Assembly: GCA_017654935.2 (NCBI GenBank)
Contig: CM065699.1
Coordinates: 15,469,821 to 15,533,820, forward strand
DNA length: 64,000 bases
Reading direction: 5' to 3'
From: Phymorhynchus buccinoides
Taxonomy: Eukaryota; Mollusca; Gastropoda; Neogastropoda; Raphitomidae
A program made the translations under genes and the position numbers. Below the pieces are notes generated by a model. It saw nothing but the letters and a program-made list of their open reading frames with translations, did no database searches and was not told the DNA's origin. Shown piece after piece: positions 1-11,793 of this stretch (the first letter of the stretch is position 1; each line of letters opens with the position of its first letter).

Positions 1-705
1 GAAAAAAGCTTCTTTTTTTTTCAGCAGAAAAAAATGTTTCAGCTTACAATTTACATTAATGTACATGTATATATGTATGTAACTCTACTAACTCAGTAAC
101 TGTGGCATAGAAAGGGTAATAACACATTTCAGAGATGAGATTATCAGAAAACCAAAAAGGAGGAAAAAAGAAGCCAGGTCTGTGGCCCGGTGTAGGCTAC
201 ATCCATTTCCACAAAATAAGTAAGGTATGCTCATGCTTGCACACACACACACACACACACACACACTGAGACAGACAGACAGACAGACAGAAGAACAACA
301 ACAACATACAGTATTTATACGGCGCTGAATCTTGATAGAAATCAAATCAAAGCGCACACACACGTTAGCATTCATGACGCATTCAAACAAAAATGCAATA
401 CAAAGCGAACAGACACATATGACATAAATGGTCTACAGCAGAAACAGACCTAAAGGCAAGAGAGAGAAAAGAAAGAGAGTGGAGCCTCAATGACGGGGAA
501 ACAGGTGGGTTTTGAGGTTAGACACACACACACACACACACAAATACAGAGAGAGGTGAATAACAAGATTACAACAAACATGCACATGTATACACAAAGC
601 GAAATAATTTGTACCGTAATATTGCCTGAACAGTCAATTATTATTTTGACTTGTTTCTTTGTTAAATCTTGAGATTATTAATATAAAAATTTAAAAAAAA
701 ATTAC
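1..705 (-). other. OTUD6B-like intron 2 (part)
   Basis: No exon is seen. It holds a (CA)n tract near 240-266, a LINE 3' end (about 290-468, minus) and a short (CA)n at 523-541. Confidence 0.5.
290..468 (-). mobile_element. LINE 3' end (CR1/L2-like), minus strand
   Basis: The reverse complement closely matches the 3' untranslated tail of the LINE end at 12560-13005. Shared blocks include the stretch with GCGCTTTGATTTGATTT, the GCCGTATAAATACTGTATG motif and a terminal (GTT)n run. Terminal short tandem repeats are typical of CR1/L2-like LINEs. The coding part is absent, so this is a 5'-truncated copy. Confidence 0.7.
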
Positions 706-854
706 CTCCGGCTCTTTGCCAGCTTCCAGGTCGTCCATTTCCTGTCTATGTCGACTGTCCAGGTCGGCCTCAAGGCGCGCAATCTGCTCCATCACCTCCT
801 TCTTCCGCTTCTTGTCCCCCTTGGGGATCCCATGCTTCAGCCTCTGGCATTCAG
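706..854 (-). CDS. OTUD6B: OTUD6B-like coding exon 2
   Basis: The acceptor is TTTTGCAG|CT and the donor is GAG|GTAATT. The 149 nt give two bases completing an alanine codon and 49 codons. The conserved basic helix GDKKRKKEVMEQIARLEADL is followed by HRQEMDDLEAGKEPE. The exon ends in phase 0, so the next exon lies beyond the left edge or in the first 705 bases, where no matching exon was found. Confidence 0.85.
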
Positions 855-3800
855 CTGCAAAAGTACAAACAAAAATAAGAGATCCTTAGAATACAGTGGA
901 ACATCTGGATACTACGAAACAAAGGCTGTGATTGCAAGCTCATAAACACAGCCCTTTCTGTGAAAACAGACACAAAATACACACTAGTGTGCATATACAC
1001 ACACACCCCAGGGCCTGCACCACTCAAAGATTAAATCTAGGGAGTTAGGGGCCATAGGTCAAAGTAGTGGTAAATGAAGGGCAGGAGCTGTGCCGGTCGG
1101 GGTTCGTCCCAGGGGACCGTTACGGTAGCCGGATTGGTCTTGCCCGGATACTGCGAAAAGGGCTATGGTAAACTTTTAAAGACTGTCAATACCTTCTTCG
1201 ATGGTGGCGACCAGCTTCTATTTATAGAAGTATATGTATGCACTTTGGGGTGTGACCAAGGAAAAGGGAAAAAAAGTAGATAAGGAAAGAAGGACCAAAA
1301 AAATAAGGAAAAGAAGAAAGAAAAGAAAAAAGCCTTGAGTCTTGTAGATCTATCAGGAGTTCACAGCTTGATGGTGAAGCATTTCTTGTGTACAGCTCTT
1401 GAAGGGGGGTGGGTGGTAGAAAGATGGGGGTTGAGAAGGGGGTAGAAGGGGGGTGGAGTGAACCATAGGCCTTTGTTTCGTAGTATCCAGGCAAGGCCAA
1501 TCTGGTTACCGTAGCGGTCACCAAGGACAAGCCCCGACCGGCACAGCCCCTGCCCTTCATTTACCACTACTTTGACCTATGGCTCCTAACTCCCTAGTAT
1601 TCAGTTTTGGTGGGTGAGACCACTGCAGCTGCAGGCTCCCCTCCAGGGGCTGAGGCATCAGTATGACTCATGTTGAGGTAGCGCAGCAGTCTCGGTTCAA
1701 AGGATGTCAATGTCGGAGCAGTTGCCACACTTTCTGGAAGATGGTTCCACTTCCACTAGTTCCAGTCTGGGATCGTGCGTGGAATAGAAAGAAAGTTCCC
1801 TGCCGATACTGAGTCCGACACGATTTGATGTCAAATGCCAGGGAGTTGGTCTGGCGCCCACTTTTCTGTTGGCAGGTTGTTTTGGGGCGTGCTTTGTCTC
1901 AATTTTCTGGAGGCCATTCTTAAATTTATACAGAGTGTTGAGTCGAGCCTTCTTCCTTCTCGCATACAGTGAGGGCCAGGCAAGCTCTTCCAGCATGTTG
2001 TCGACACTGGAGGTGGGCTTGTACTTGTAGTCCTGCATGGTCCACCTTGCTGCACGCCTCTGGACTTTTTCAATTGAGTCAATGCAGGTTGGTGTGGTGG
2101 GGTCCCATACAGGGCTAGCATACTCCAGAACAGGTTAAACAAGGGCTTTGTATGCCACCTTCTTTGCCCTGCGACTGCAGACCTTCAAGTTCCTCCTAAC
2201 AAAGCCCAAGGTCTTATTTGCCTTGTTGGTGATGTTCACATGAAGGCCCCACTTCAGGTTGTTGGTTAAGGTCACTCCCAGGTACTTTGCACTGGAGACA
2301 CTCTGCAGCTCGTGTCCATGGAGGGTGTAATCTCTAACCAGGGTGTTCCTGTGCTGTGTCATATGCAGTGTCATACACTTCTCCGGATGGAACGTCATTT
2401 TCCATCGTTCTTCCCATTGCGCAAGTGTGTTGAGATCTTGTTGGACAAGGAGCTGGTCTTCAGTGGTGGAGACATCTCTGTGGCAAGCAGTGTCATCGGC
2501 AAAGAGACGTGCCATGGATACCAGGTTGGTGGGCAAATCATTGATGTATAGGAGGAAGAGACTGGGTCCGAGGACTGATCCTTGTGGGACACCGGACTCC
2601 ACTGGGGCAAATTCAGATCTTGTTCCTCCTACAACCACTGACTGCTGTTGTTCAGGAAACACTGGATCCATCTGTTGATCTGGCCCACAATGCCGTACTG
2701 TCTCAGTTTATGGATTTACAAGGCATGGATGACTTTATCGAAAGCTTTTGAAAAATCCATGACCAGGACGTTGACTTGTTTGCCCGGCCTGCTCCATTGT
2801 GACAGATGCCTCATCAACAAAGCCAAGCAGCTGTGACTCGCAGGAATGAGCCTTTTTGAATCTGTGTTGCTGTGGACTCAGGATCTGTTCTTCTTCTGCA
2901 AACTTCATAACGCTGACACGATGATGTGCTCTGAGATTTTGCATGGTATGCAGGTCAGTGAAATAGGCCGGTAGTCGTCTGCCCTGTAACGTTCGCCCTT
3001 CTTGAAGACAGGGGTGATGTACGCAGTCCTCTAGTCAGTGGGCACAGTGGATGAGTTCAGGGAAGCCTGGTACAGCAGGGTGAGGGCTGGTGCTAACTCC
3101 TCCGCCACACTCTGAAGGAGCCTGGGACTGATGCCATCTGGTCCGTTTGCTTTGACAGTAACTTACTTACTTGGTTAGACATTCGACAGTAAGATTTATG
3201 GTTAACAACAACGACAGTATCCAAAATTATTCTGAGCGTTTTTCGCCCAACTTTTGTACTTCAAGTTCAACTGTTAAGGGATAGGGTTAGAATCAGGTTA
3301 GGGCTGTTATCGTCAGAAACAAAGATTTATAATTATAATTTAAGAACATAAACAGCTGCTCGAAGCATTACCGTATATATATGTGAACTTAGCATTTAAC
3401 GTCGCCATTTTCCCCATGCTGTATGGCAACACTAACGGCGACGCTGAATAGAGAGGGTTTACGTTTGTTTTTCCTGGCTTGAGGAATATTTTCATGTTTC
3501 AAGCATTCTGTGTCATGAAAATAACCTTAAACTGATTCTAACTCTATCCCTTACTAGTTGAAGTACAAAAGTTGGGCGAAAAATGCTCAGAATAATTTTG
3601 GATACTGTTGTTGTTGTTAACCAGATTAATTTAATTTTAAAAAAAATATTTTTTCCCAACTCTCATTAGTCTCAATGCACTCTCAGTTTCCGTCATGCTC
3701 ATAGCCTTCATAGGCTCCTATGACGTACCAACCCTGAACCAGAACAGTGATGACACATACACTGTGACAGTGTGACACACACACACACACATACGAACGT

Positions 3801-5362
3801 ATTTTCTTTCTTTTTCGTACTACCCCCTAAAGTGCAGCAGAATCTTCAACTGAGTCGGCTAAGGCGAAGGAGAAGACACACACACACAACACACACAAAC
3901 ATTTGAACTATCCCAGAATTGAACCGCCTCCCTGAAAGCATTGCAGCGGCGCCAACCCTGGAAACATTTGGAGCCATGTTGCAGCACCACTTCAAATGGA
4001 CCGACAACTCAGCCCTCGGAGGAGAGCCTGCAGCAGTGCTCTCAGCAACCAAAGACTAAATTAGGGAGTTAGGAGCCAGAGGTCAAAGTAGTGGTAAATG
4101 AAGGGTAGGAGCTGTGACCGCTACGGTAGCCGGATTGGTCTTGGCCAGATACTGCGAAAAGGCTTACTTCTTCTTCTCTTGAGGGCCCACGGTCAATGAG
4201 CTGATCATTCTGGCTCCTAATATGGTTCACATCTACCCCCCCCCCCCCCCCCTTCCGCTTCAAGTCCTGAATGCTAGCTACTCTGCAAGACTGTCAAACA
4301 ACTCTTCATAAACAAGACTGTCAGTGTCAACAACACCTAATATTTATATTACTAATAATCAACAAAGATTAGTAAATCATCAAATCACTAGTATAAGCGC
4401 TTCCCTACCCCCACCCCTTTGTTTCTTTTATTTTTCTTTATTTTTCTATCATGGTCACATCCCTAAGTGCGTACAGTTACTTCTATACAAAGAAGTTGGT
4501 CGCCACTACAGAAGGAGAATACACACACACACACACTTCTTCTTCCGATTGGGGATGTTTATCCGGCCCCACACCCAAAGTCTTCGCTTAGACAACAAAT
4601 TGTATTAGAGAATGTTCAGAGAAGAGCGACAAGACTAGTACCAGGATTGAAAGACCTAAATTATAAAGAACGACTGAGGAAACTAGGGCTACCAACAATC
4701 AAATATAGAAGAGCAAGAGGACTCCGACTGAGGAGACATGATTGAAACACATGTATAAAATTATCACTGGAAAATACGACAGCCAGGTGTCTAAGTTTAT
4801 ACCACTGCATAATTCAGAGCAATACAATTACAAAGTGGTCATCAATACAAAGTGGCAAAACACCGGATAAATTTAAACCTAAGAAAGAACTCTTTTGTCT
4901 GCCGTATGTGTTAAGTGGAGATGTGTGGAATAATCTGAAGCACGCCTGGATAAATTGTGGAGGGACGAACCCTTCAAATACAATGCCGATCACGATCAAA
5001 CTACCAAAGTAACCACTGTCGCATGAAAATAGGTAGCTCGTAAAAATAAAAAGCTCGCTACCTATGACAGTGTATATTTGCGACATTGAGCATGAACCTT
5101 AAATTTCACTTTTTTCTAGGGTTAGGGATAGGGTTAGTGTTAGGGTTAGAGTTAGTTAAATGGTTAAAGTACAGAAAAAGTGAAATTTGTGGTTGTCGCA
5201 AATACAGACTCTCATAGTAGCGAGCTTTTTATTTTTACGAGCTACCTATTTTCATGCGACAACCACTACCTCGGAGCCGACAGAAGAGGCCTAGGCTGGC
5301 CTGCAGTCGGACATCATGATCATCCTATGTATTCCTATATAGTATATATTATGTAGACTGCA

Positions 5363-5403
<41 letters not shown>

Positions 5404-5530
5404 GCGCACACACACACTTGCTCTTAACGGGGTTAAATGTGGATATTGCCAAATAAAACGGTAAAATCTCACCTATCAATTCCTTTTTCTCCGCTTTCTG
5501 TTTAGCAAGTAAATCGTCTCTGTCGGCCAT
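706..5530 (-). CDS. OTUD6B: OTU domain-containing protein 6B-like gene, 5' part (2 coding exons)
   Basis: Two minus-strand exons splice in frame to give the N-terminus of an OTUD6-type protein. Members are ovarian-tumour-family cysteine deubiquitinases; the catalytic OTU domain is C-terminal and would lie left of the window. The visible 69 residues are charged and helical. They include KAEKKEL in exon 1 and IPKGDKKRKKEVMEQIARLE followed by SRHRQEMDDLE in exon 2, matching the conserved start of vertebrate OTUD6B (RKEKKEL, then PKNDKKRRKQL, then HREELEQL) in order and spacing. Splice phase agrees: exon 1 ends one base into a codon and exon 2 supplies two. The 4.6 kb intron between them is full of LINE and MITE debris. 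The gene is head to head with RABGGTA. OTUD6A is a retrogene in mammals, so the B-type name is preferred. Confidence 0.85.
1038..1600. mobile_element. Palindromic foldback element
   Basis: About 130 bp at 1038-1168 (GGGAGTTAGGGGCCATAGG onward) recur as an imperfect reverse complement at 1463-1600. The central 300 bp are purine-rich simple sequence. One arm is repeated again near 4058-4165, and a short core near 9113-9165. No coding capacity is visible, so this is best called a non-autonomous inverted-repeat element. Confidence 0.7.
1690..3165 (-). pseudogene. Broken non-LTR retrotransposon reverse transcriptase
   Basis: Minus-strand reading gives successive reverse transcriptase blocks: HRFKKAHSCESQLLGFVDEA (near 2860), [20 protein letters not shown], the catalytic FADD motif inside ARLFADDTACHRD, and KYLGVTLTNNLKW. 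These are in order and typical of CR1/jockey-clade LINEs. The frame is broken by stops and shifts (for example near 2135 and 2680). The 5' side stops abruptly near 3165, so it is a dead 5'-truncated copy in OTUD6B intron 1. The family resembles the fragment at 7030-7700. Confidence 0.85.
3199..3622. mobile_element. Inverted-repeat MITE
   Basis: The left arm (GGTTAACAACAACGACAGTA, CCAAAATTATTCTGAGCG, GGGATAGGGTTAGAATC) is mirrored by the right arm ending TACTGTTGTTGTTGTTAACC. Arms are roughly 100 bp and the core is non-coding. It lies in OTUD6B intron 1. Confidence 0.75.
4590..5310 (+). pseudogene. LINE reverse transcriptase C-terminal fragment, interrupted by a MITE
   Basis: Plus-strand frames give ENVQRRATRLVPGLKDLNYK and RLRKLGLPTIKYRRARG, then, after shifts, HQYKVAKHR and LDKLWRDEPFKYN. 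These are the C-terminal signature of jockey/CR1-type LINE ORF2 proteins. Stops and shifts are present. The coding match resumes after the MITE at 5018-5260 (TSEPTEEA then stop), so the MITE inserted into an existing LINE copy. Confidence 0.75.
5018..5260. mobile_element. MITE (GTCGCATGAAAATAGGTAGC termini) with 7-bp target duplication
   Basis: The ends are inverted repeats of about 45 bp starting GTCGCATGAAAATAGGTAGC. AACCACT occurs directly outside both ends (5011-5017 and 5261-5267), a convincing target-site duplication. The core contains degenerate TTAGGG repeats. A second copy is at 42973-43188 and a fragment near 54687-54768. The 7-bp duplication gives no certain superfamily. Confidence 0.85.
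5473..5530 (-). CDS. OTUD6B: OTUD6B-like coding exon 1
   Basis: The start codon is at 5530-5528 on the minus strand. The exon encodes MADRDDLLAKQKAEKKELI plus one base of the next codon and ends at a good donor (TAG|GTGAGA). It is 58 nt, phase 1 at its end. A MITE begins about 30 bp upstream of the ATG. Confidence 0.85.
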
Positions 5531-6586
5531 GCTGGCAACAGTCTCGGTGACTATATTCAGGGGAGAGTTTCTCTAGATAACGGTCGCCGCGCGAATAACT
5601 CTCACGGCAAACGGGGCCTAAGAAACACTTTAGAAAGCGTTTGCGGAAGAATATTACAAGCTCTTGTCTGATTGGTCCAAAAAATATATTATTTGAAACA
5701 AACTGTAATGGACCAATCAACAACAAGAACCGTATTCACCCCCTATTAGTTCCGGATAGTTCGCCGCTTGTCACCTTTCGACTGAGAGCAAAACGCCATG
5801 CGAACTATTGGCAAACGAAGGGTGTTTCTTAAGCTGGAGACAGACTATGTGACTACCTCATATGACTCGATCAGGTCGTGACGTAGACCAAATTTTGTTT
5901 CTCGCACAGAAGAGGTCACAAGCCATCTGACTCGACCAGTGAAATTTAGAACCCGCCCTATTCGGCCCTGTCACCTGACTGGGCCCGACTGAGTCAGACT
6001 GGTCGAGCAGCATGGTATGCAAATGAGGTGAAAAGTCACGATCTGATCGAGTCACATGAGGCAGTCAAATAGTCTGTCGCCGGCTTTAGACCGTTTTTGC
6101 CGATTTGAGCGATCTCGACGAAACGTTAGCCCTTGTGAAACTAGCCCCTGGACACCGGTGTTATGATAAATAAGTACCTGTCATTAAATATCTACCTCTC
6201 GCATGCGAACTGTACCCATCTAACCCTAACCCTATCCCTAACCACGGAAAGAACCAAGCAATAGAGCAGGAGGGTGTAAATCTACATATTTGCCGAGAAA
6301 TCGATGTACAAATCCATGCACTTAGTTTCGTAAAATTCACAATGGCGGACAAACAAACGATTCTGATTGGCTACGCTAGGACTACTTCCGGCTAGGACTA
6401 CTTATCTCATAGAGGTAAAAATACACCGCCACACCAGAAGTTTCGGTCTCGGCTCACCAAAACAAAGGAACCTCTTTTGCGTCAGAAACAAAAGTAGTGT
6501 GTCCAACAAGGCGTGATCTTGCTGTCTGTTCTTTACAACAGAGTGGATTAGTTCTTATTTCTGCATTGCTTTATCATAATTTCAAG
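5531..6586. promoter_or_regulatory. Divergent promoter region between OTUD6B and RABGGTA
   Basis: The two start codons are 1,056 bp apart in opposite directions, so both promoters must lie here. About 590 bp are MITE sequence. The remaining 6150-6586 carries a YY1-like AATGGCGGAC at 6341-6350 and telomere-like CTAACCCTAACCCTATCCC near 6220. No convincing TATA box was seen. Transcription start sites cannot be placed from sequence alone. Confidence 0.4.
5560..6151. mobile_element. MITE family X, copy 1, with a second MITE nested inside
   Basis: The sequence from GAGTTTCTCTAGATAACGG to CGTTAGCCCTTGTGAAACTA recurs in opposite orientation at 30818-31885. A nested palindrome occupies about 5830-6089 (GGAGACAGACTATGTGACTA mirrored before AGTCTGTCGCCGGC). 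The left end lies only about 30 bp upstream of the OTUD6B start codon, so the element forms part of that gene's 5' leader or promoter. Confidence 0.7.
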
Positions 6587-6589
6587 ATG
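6587..6589 (+). CDS. RABGGTA: RABGGTA coding exon 1 (ATG only)
   Basis: TTCAAG ATG|GTAAGC places a perfect donor directly after an ATG. Joined to exon 2 it gives M-HGRLKVKT, exactly the conserved RABGGTA start (human MHGRLKVKT). The upstream 5' leader probably covers roughly 6450-6586. Inferred, not proven by a transcript. Confidence 0.7.
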
Positions 6590-9500
6590 GTAAGCATACT
6601 ATGTGGCCAAGTTCAACTACAAGAGGTCAGGTCAGGTAGTTAGGACATTAGGCCTCGCGGCCTCTTAAAGAAGTTGCTGTCGGTGTGACAATCACAATGA
6701 CTGAATCAAGTGAATGACTCAATGAGTCAGTTCAGTACTGTCTGCTCTTCTTCTTCTTCTTCTTCTTCTTAGCAATGCGTGGCCACAATCAACACTTTGA
6801 TTATTTTGCCACTGAACCGGGGAGGTTCTATACCACTTTTGCCAGAAGAAAGGCTCAAGGCCTGAGAAGAAATGGTGTGACAGAAGAGTGGATAGATCAA
6901 AGAGAACCATAAGCCTAGCCAACTGTTGATCTGCTGGGTTGTTGGAGTGGGGATGGGGCGGAGGGGAGGAGGAGAAGAAAAAACGAGGGGGAGAGGGGAG
7001 AGTATTGTAGCTTGTTAGTCTGATGACCCCAGAGTGGGGCCATCCGACGTGGCGTCTGCAGCAGGAGGTTGTCCACTGAGGTGTTGCCAGACTCTGGTCA
7101 CGAAGCCCTCAACTGCTGCTGGTGACAGGACGTTCCACTCCCTGATAGTATGTGGGAAAAGGAACTTTGTCTGTACTGCGTGCGACACTGGGGAACAAGG
7201 AATTGTTGTGAGTGTCCTCTTCTTTGTCGCTCTGGCTGTGGTTCAAGCTTGGTTTTGTTGATCGTTACCATGTCAATACATCATGGTGAGCCTTGCAACC
7301 TGGCGGCGTTGCTGCAGGGGATTCCAGCCAAGCCTCTGTACCATATCGGTGACGCTGGCTGTCCTCCGATATTGATTTGAGACGAACCTCGCAGCTCTTC
7401 GTTGAATCTGCTCTACTCTGTCAATGTTTTTCTGAGTGGAGGGATCCCACACTGAGAAGGCGTAGTCAAGAAGCGGCCTTACAAAGGCCATATAGGCTTT
7501 TGCTCTCAGCTCAGTGGAGACTATCTTGAGGTTTCGCCTGAGAAATCCGAGTGTCTGAGTCTGACTGGCCTTTGCTGCGATGGCACTCAGATGGGCGTCC
7601 CAGCTCCTGTTTGCCTGTAGAGTGACACCCAGGTACTTCACTGACTGCACAGTGTCGAGGGTGTGACCATGAAGTGACTGCTTGTTTACGGGGTACTCTG
7701 TATGTAATAATGTGACTCAGTGACTGTCATAATATGAGAGTGACTTGGTCAATGAATCACCAAACACCTTAGAGAGCAAACATTTTTGATTATAATTAAA
7801 ATTAATTTCTTTTCCAAGAACATCTTTAAAAATGGCAGCAATTATCACACTTATGCACCCACGTTCACCCACACACACAGACACTGACACATACCCCCCA
7901 AAAAAACACCAAAACACCATGTATAATTAATACACAAACATACGCTGGGTTAATATGCTATGTTATGCGCTCAACCACAACCAGACAGATAACAATGCTG
8001 AAAGCAGATAGAGAGAGAGAAGGGAGGACGAAAATTAAATTTGAACTTGTATCATGCATATACTAAGAGGGGAGAGAAGTGACAGGATGGGGAGATAGGT
8101 TAACAGGTAGACCGACAGATGTATTGACAGACAGAGAATGAGAAAGAGGGAGAGATGGAGGGGGGGGGGGGTGAGAGAGGAGAAAGAGAAAACGTGAGAG
8201 AGAGAAGGGGAGAGAGACATGACAGAGATCGAGAGAGAGAGAGGGGGAGGGAGAGAGGGAGAATTTAACAGATGGATGGACAGACAGCTACAGACAAACA
8301 GGCGGACTGACAGGCCGAATAAAAAAAGGAAAGAGTGAATGAACATAACTTAGAGAGCACAAATTTTCGACTTCAAAGTCTTCCATGAGATATGAGAGTG
8401 AATGGATCTTGCTTTAATTTGTTTAAACACAAAGATGTTGGCTCTGTCCACAATTATTGATTTAGCAGCTGCTGCAGAGGCTCCCAGCTTGGTACATGTA
8501 CTTCAAGTGGGAGCTCACCACCCTTGATCCACTTCTTCTTCTGATTGGGGATGTTTATCCTGCCCTGTGCCCAAAGTCTTCGTTTAGACTGCTATTGGCG
8601 CACAAGATGCATGCTTTGTGAGTTCGTGTCATCCATCCCACCGATGTGGCATTCTCAAAATGGATTTGTTGTCAACATGTCTGCGCATGTGCGAAGAGTT
8701 AGGGATAGATTTAGGGTAAAGGTTAGGGATAGGGTTAGGGATAGGTGTAGGGTCAATTTAGTGTCGAATACACAAAAGATAAAATTTGATGGTACGCCAT
8801 GATCAATTTCGCACATGCGCAAACATTTTGAGAACAAATCCATATTGAGAAAGCCACTCTGGCACAACACAGTCTACTCCTTCCGAATAATGGAATGGGC
8901 TTTAACATGTGCGGTTTAAGCTCTCATCCGAAGGACCATTTTGTCTATCGCTCCCCTAGCAAAAAATGGCAGTGAAAAATTTGGTATTTCTAATTCTACT
9001 ATTTCTAGTCACAGAGACTTATCTAGAGCTGTGAAATTCGGGCTGCTCTCCCCCGGCGAGTGCATTGTCGCAAGCCTACCCATTTCAATTTTTTTTTTGG
9101 GGGGGGTGGGGGTCTGTGCCGGTCATGGTTTGTCCCTGGGGGCCACTACAGTAGCCGGATTGACCAAACCCAAGTCATGAAACCTCAATTTTTTAGTTCC
9201 TTTGATTTTTGTTGATTTCTTCCTGCCGCAATGCACAACGCTGTATGATGGGTCTTTATACTACTTCTTAGCGACACGAAAGGGCTCTACTTCGTGACAG
9301 GCAAGGGCGATAATCTTATGTAGATAGCGCGTCTCAGTGCACGAGACAGGGGCAGATAATTTTCAGTATAAAATCTCGTTATCCGGAGGGACCGTTCAGC
9401 GTCACCAATCAGATTCAGATTCAGAGATAGATTTGAGTCATGGTGGAAATATATTTTACAAAAGAAAAGAGTGAGACTAGGCCTTTTCAGACTTTTGACT

Positions 9501-11242
9501 CAAGTAGAGCCATACTCTTTGCATCAATAAATTATCTTTTATCATGAGCGAAAACAGATTTTGCCAAGATCATAGCATTGAGTGGTGTGAATGTTGCTTC
9601 AATATCCATATTTTTGCCCAGTAAGATGGAAAAGCTCTTTTTTTTTGGTCATTATATTACCTCCTTTTTTTCTTATTGTATCTGAGTCGTTGTGGGCAAA
9701 AATGTGGAAAAATAGCCATGTTACATTCAATACAAAAAGTTCGGAAAAAAAGAACCATGTGAAGTCCATTTTCACTTTTGTTTCAATTTTGGGATACTTT
9801 TTATTTTCACAGTGGCTACGGTTACAGGGTTGTTGCAACACTAGGACCATGTTCAGTGATAGTTACTCTTCCTAGTCACTTTTTTGTCAACAGATGCATT
9901 TTCTTACCTCATATATTTAACGCACCAAGGTTGCATTAAATATTTTTTAAATAAGGAATATGGTTAGGCTTAGGATAGAGTCTTCTTCTTCTTCTTCTTC
10001 TTCGTTCGCTCAGACAGTTTCCTGTCATATGAGAGTAGATGCGTCATGCTGTCATTATGCGCCTAACTAAGAAATAGTTAGGCCCAGCATGTTCGACTTC
10101 GGCTGAAGAAATCTTTGTAAGAATTTATTAAAGAAAAGGTAGGAGAATGGACCAGTAAAGCAGAAAATAGTAGATGACAGTAAGCAAAGGGAAAAGGCAG
10201 AGTCAAAGAGAATGACAGAATTAGAGGAAGTTACAAGCACAGAACTTCCAGAAGGTGGGGAAACTATTTGTTCAAAAGATCCCTGTGGGGGGTGGGTTGG
10301 GTTTGGGGGGGGGGGGGGGGGGGGTAGAGTCAATCATGCTAGTACTATAGTAGTTTTTTAAGACACTTGCGCATGATTTTTGTCATCCCGTCATTGAGCA
10401 CCATAACCGTAGCCTGGAGAATGGGAGTTACGGACCTGTGACCCTAGTACTAGTAGCCGCTGCCTTTTAATATTTTAGAAGCAACCCACCAAAACATGCA
10501 TATAATTTCAAGTCATAATAATGCTTCAAGCCATAGCATACCCAAAGACTAATACTATTGGCCTCTGCAACTAGGGTTATTAACGCCCTTGTCTGTGAGA
10601 GTGAATCCCTTGCTGGTCAGTGCGGACAAGGGCATTCACTCTTGCGAAAGGCAGCCATTTAGTGGCCTCAAATAGGGTTATTGGCGAGAGTTATTCCCTT
10701 GTTTGGTCAGTGCGCAACCATCTCCCCCACCCACCAAGGGCATTCACTCTTGCAAAAGGTGTTCCTTGTAGTAGCCAATATAATAGTACTACATGTACTA
10801 CTAACCGTCAAGTAAAACTAAAGCCAGAAGGTACTATGATGAAAATCCTTTTACCGTCCTCCGACCTGTACATGTGGTACATGTGGGACATTTTTAAAAT
10901 GTATAGATGGTGGGACGATCCTGGAGGTACTGCAATACCTGGAAAGTCCCGACTTTGTAGGTAAGTAGTCTGAAGCAAACGATGAAGCTTAAATACTAAA
11001 CCAGAAGGTACAGTACTATCAGCCTTCTTTCGTCCGTTATAGTACCTTGTGGCTTTCAGTTTCACCTGACGGACTGTCAATGCATGTGCGTCTTTGTGTG
11101 TGCACAGCACGGAAGGCTGAAGGTGAAGACCACTGAGGAACAGCAGAAGGCCAAGCAGGAGGAGCGGGCAAAGAAGATGAAGCTGTACAATGCTGCCTCT
11201 GCCAGGGCATTCCAGAAGGTTCTCTGTTGTAATGCTTCTGCC

Positions 11243-11273
<31 letters not shown>

Positions 11274-11340
11274 CGGGCAAAGAAGATGAAGCTGTACAAT
11301 GCTGCCACTGCCAGGGCATTCTAGAAGGTTCTCTGGTGTA

Positions 11341-11371
<31 letters not shown>

Positions 11372-11729
11372 CATTTGTGAGCGGGCAAAGAAGATGAAGC
11401 TGTACAATGCTGCCACTGCCAGGGCATTCCAGAAGGTTCTCTGGTGTAGTGTGTGTGAGAGAGAAAGCGAGTATTTGTGAGCAGACCAAGAAGATGAATC
11501 TGTACAATGCTGCCTTTGCCAGGGCATTCCAGAAGGTTCTCTGGTGTAGTGTGTGTGAGAGAGAAAGCGAGCATTTGTGAGCGGACCAAGAAGATGAATC
11601 TGTACAATGCTGCCACTGCCAGGGCATTCCAGAAGGTTCTCTAGTATAGTGTGTGTGTGTGATGAATCTGTGCAATGCTGCCACTGCCAGGGCATTCCAG
11701 AAGGTTCTCTGGTATAGTGTGTGTGTGTG

Positions 11730-11793
<64 letters not shown>

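Noticed and set aside
8701..8755. Chromosome end or telomere
   Set aside because: The TTAGGG-like run is short, degenerate and enclosed in a palindromic MITE.
11084..11107. In-frame ATG just upstream of RABGGTA exon 2 as the start
   Set aside because: It would add MCVFVCAQ before HGRL, which is not conserved; the ATG|GTAAGC exon at 6587 gives the conserved start.
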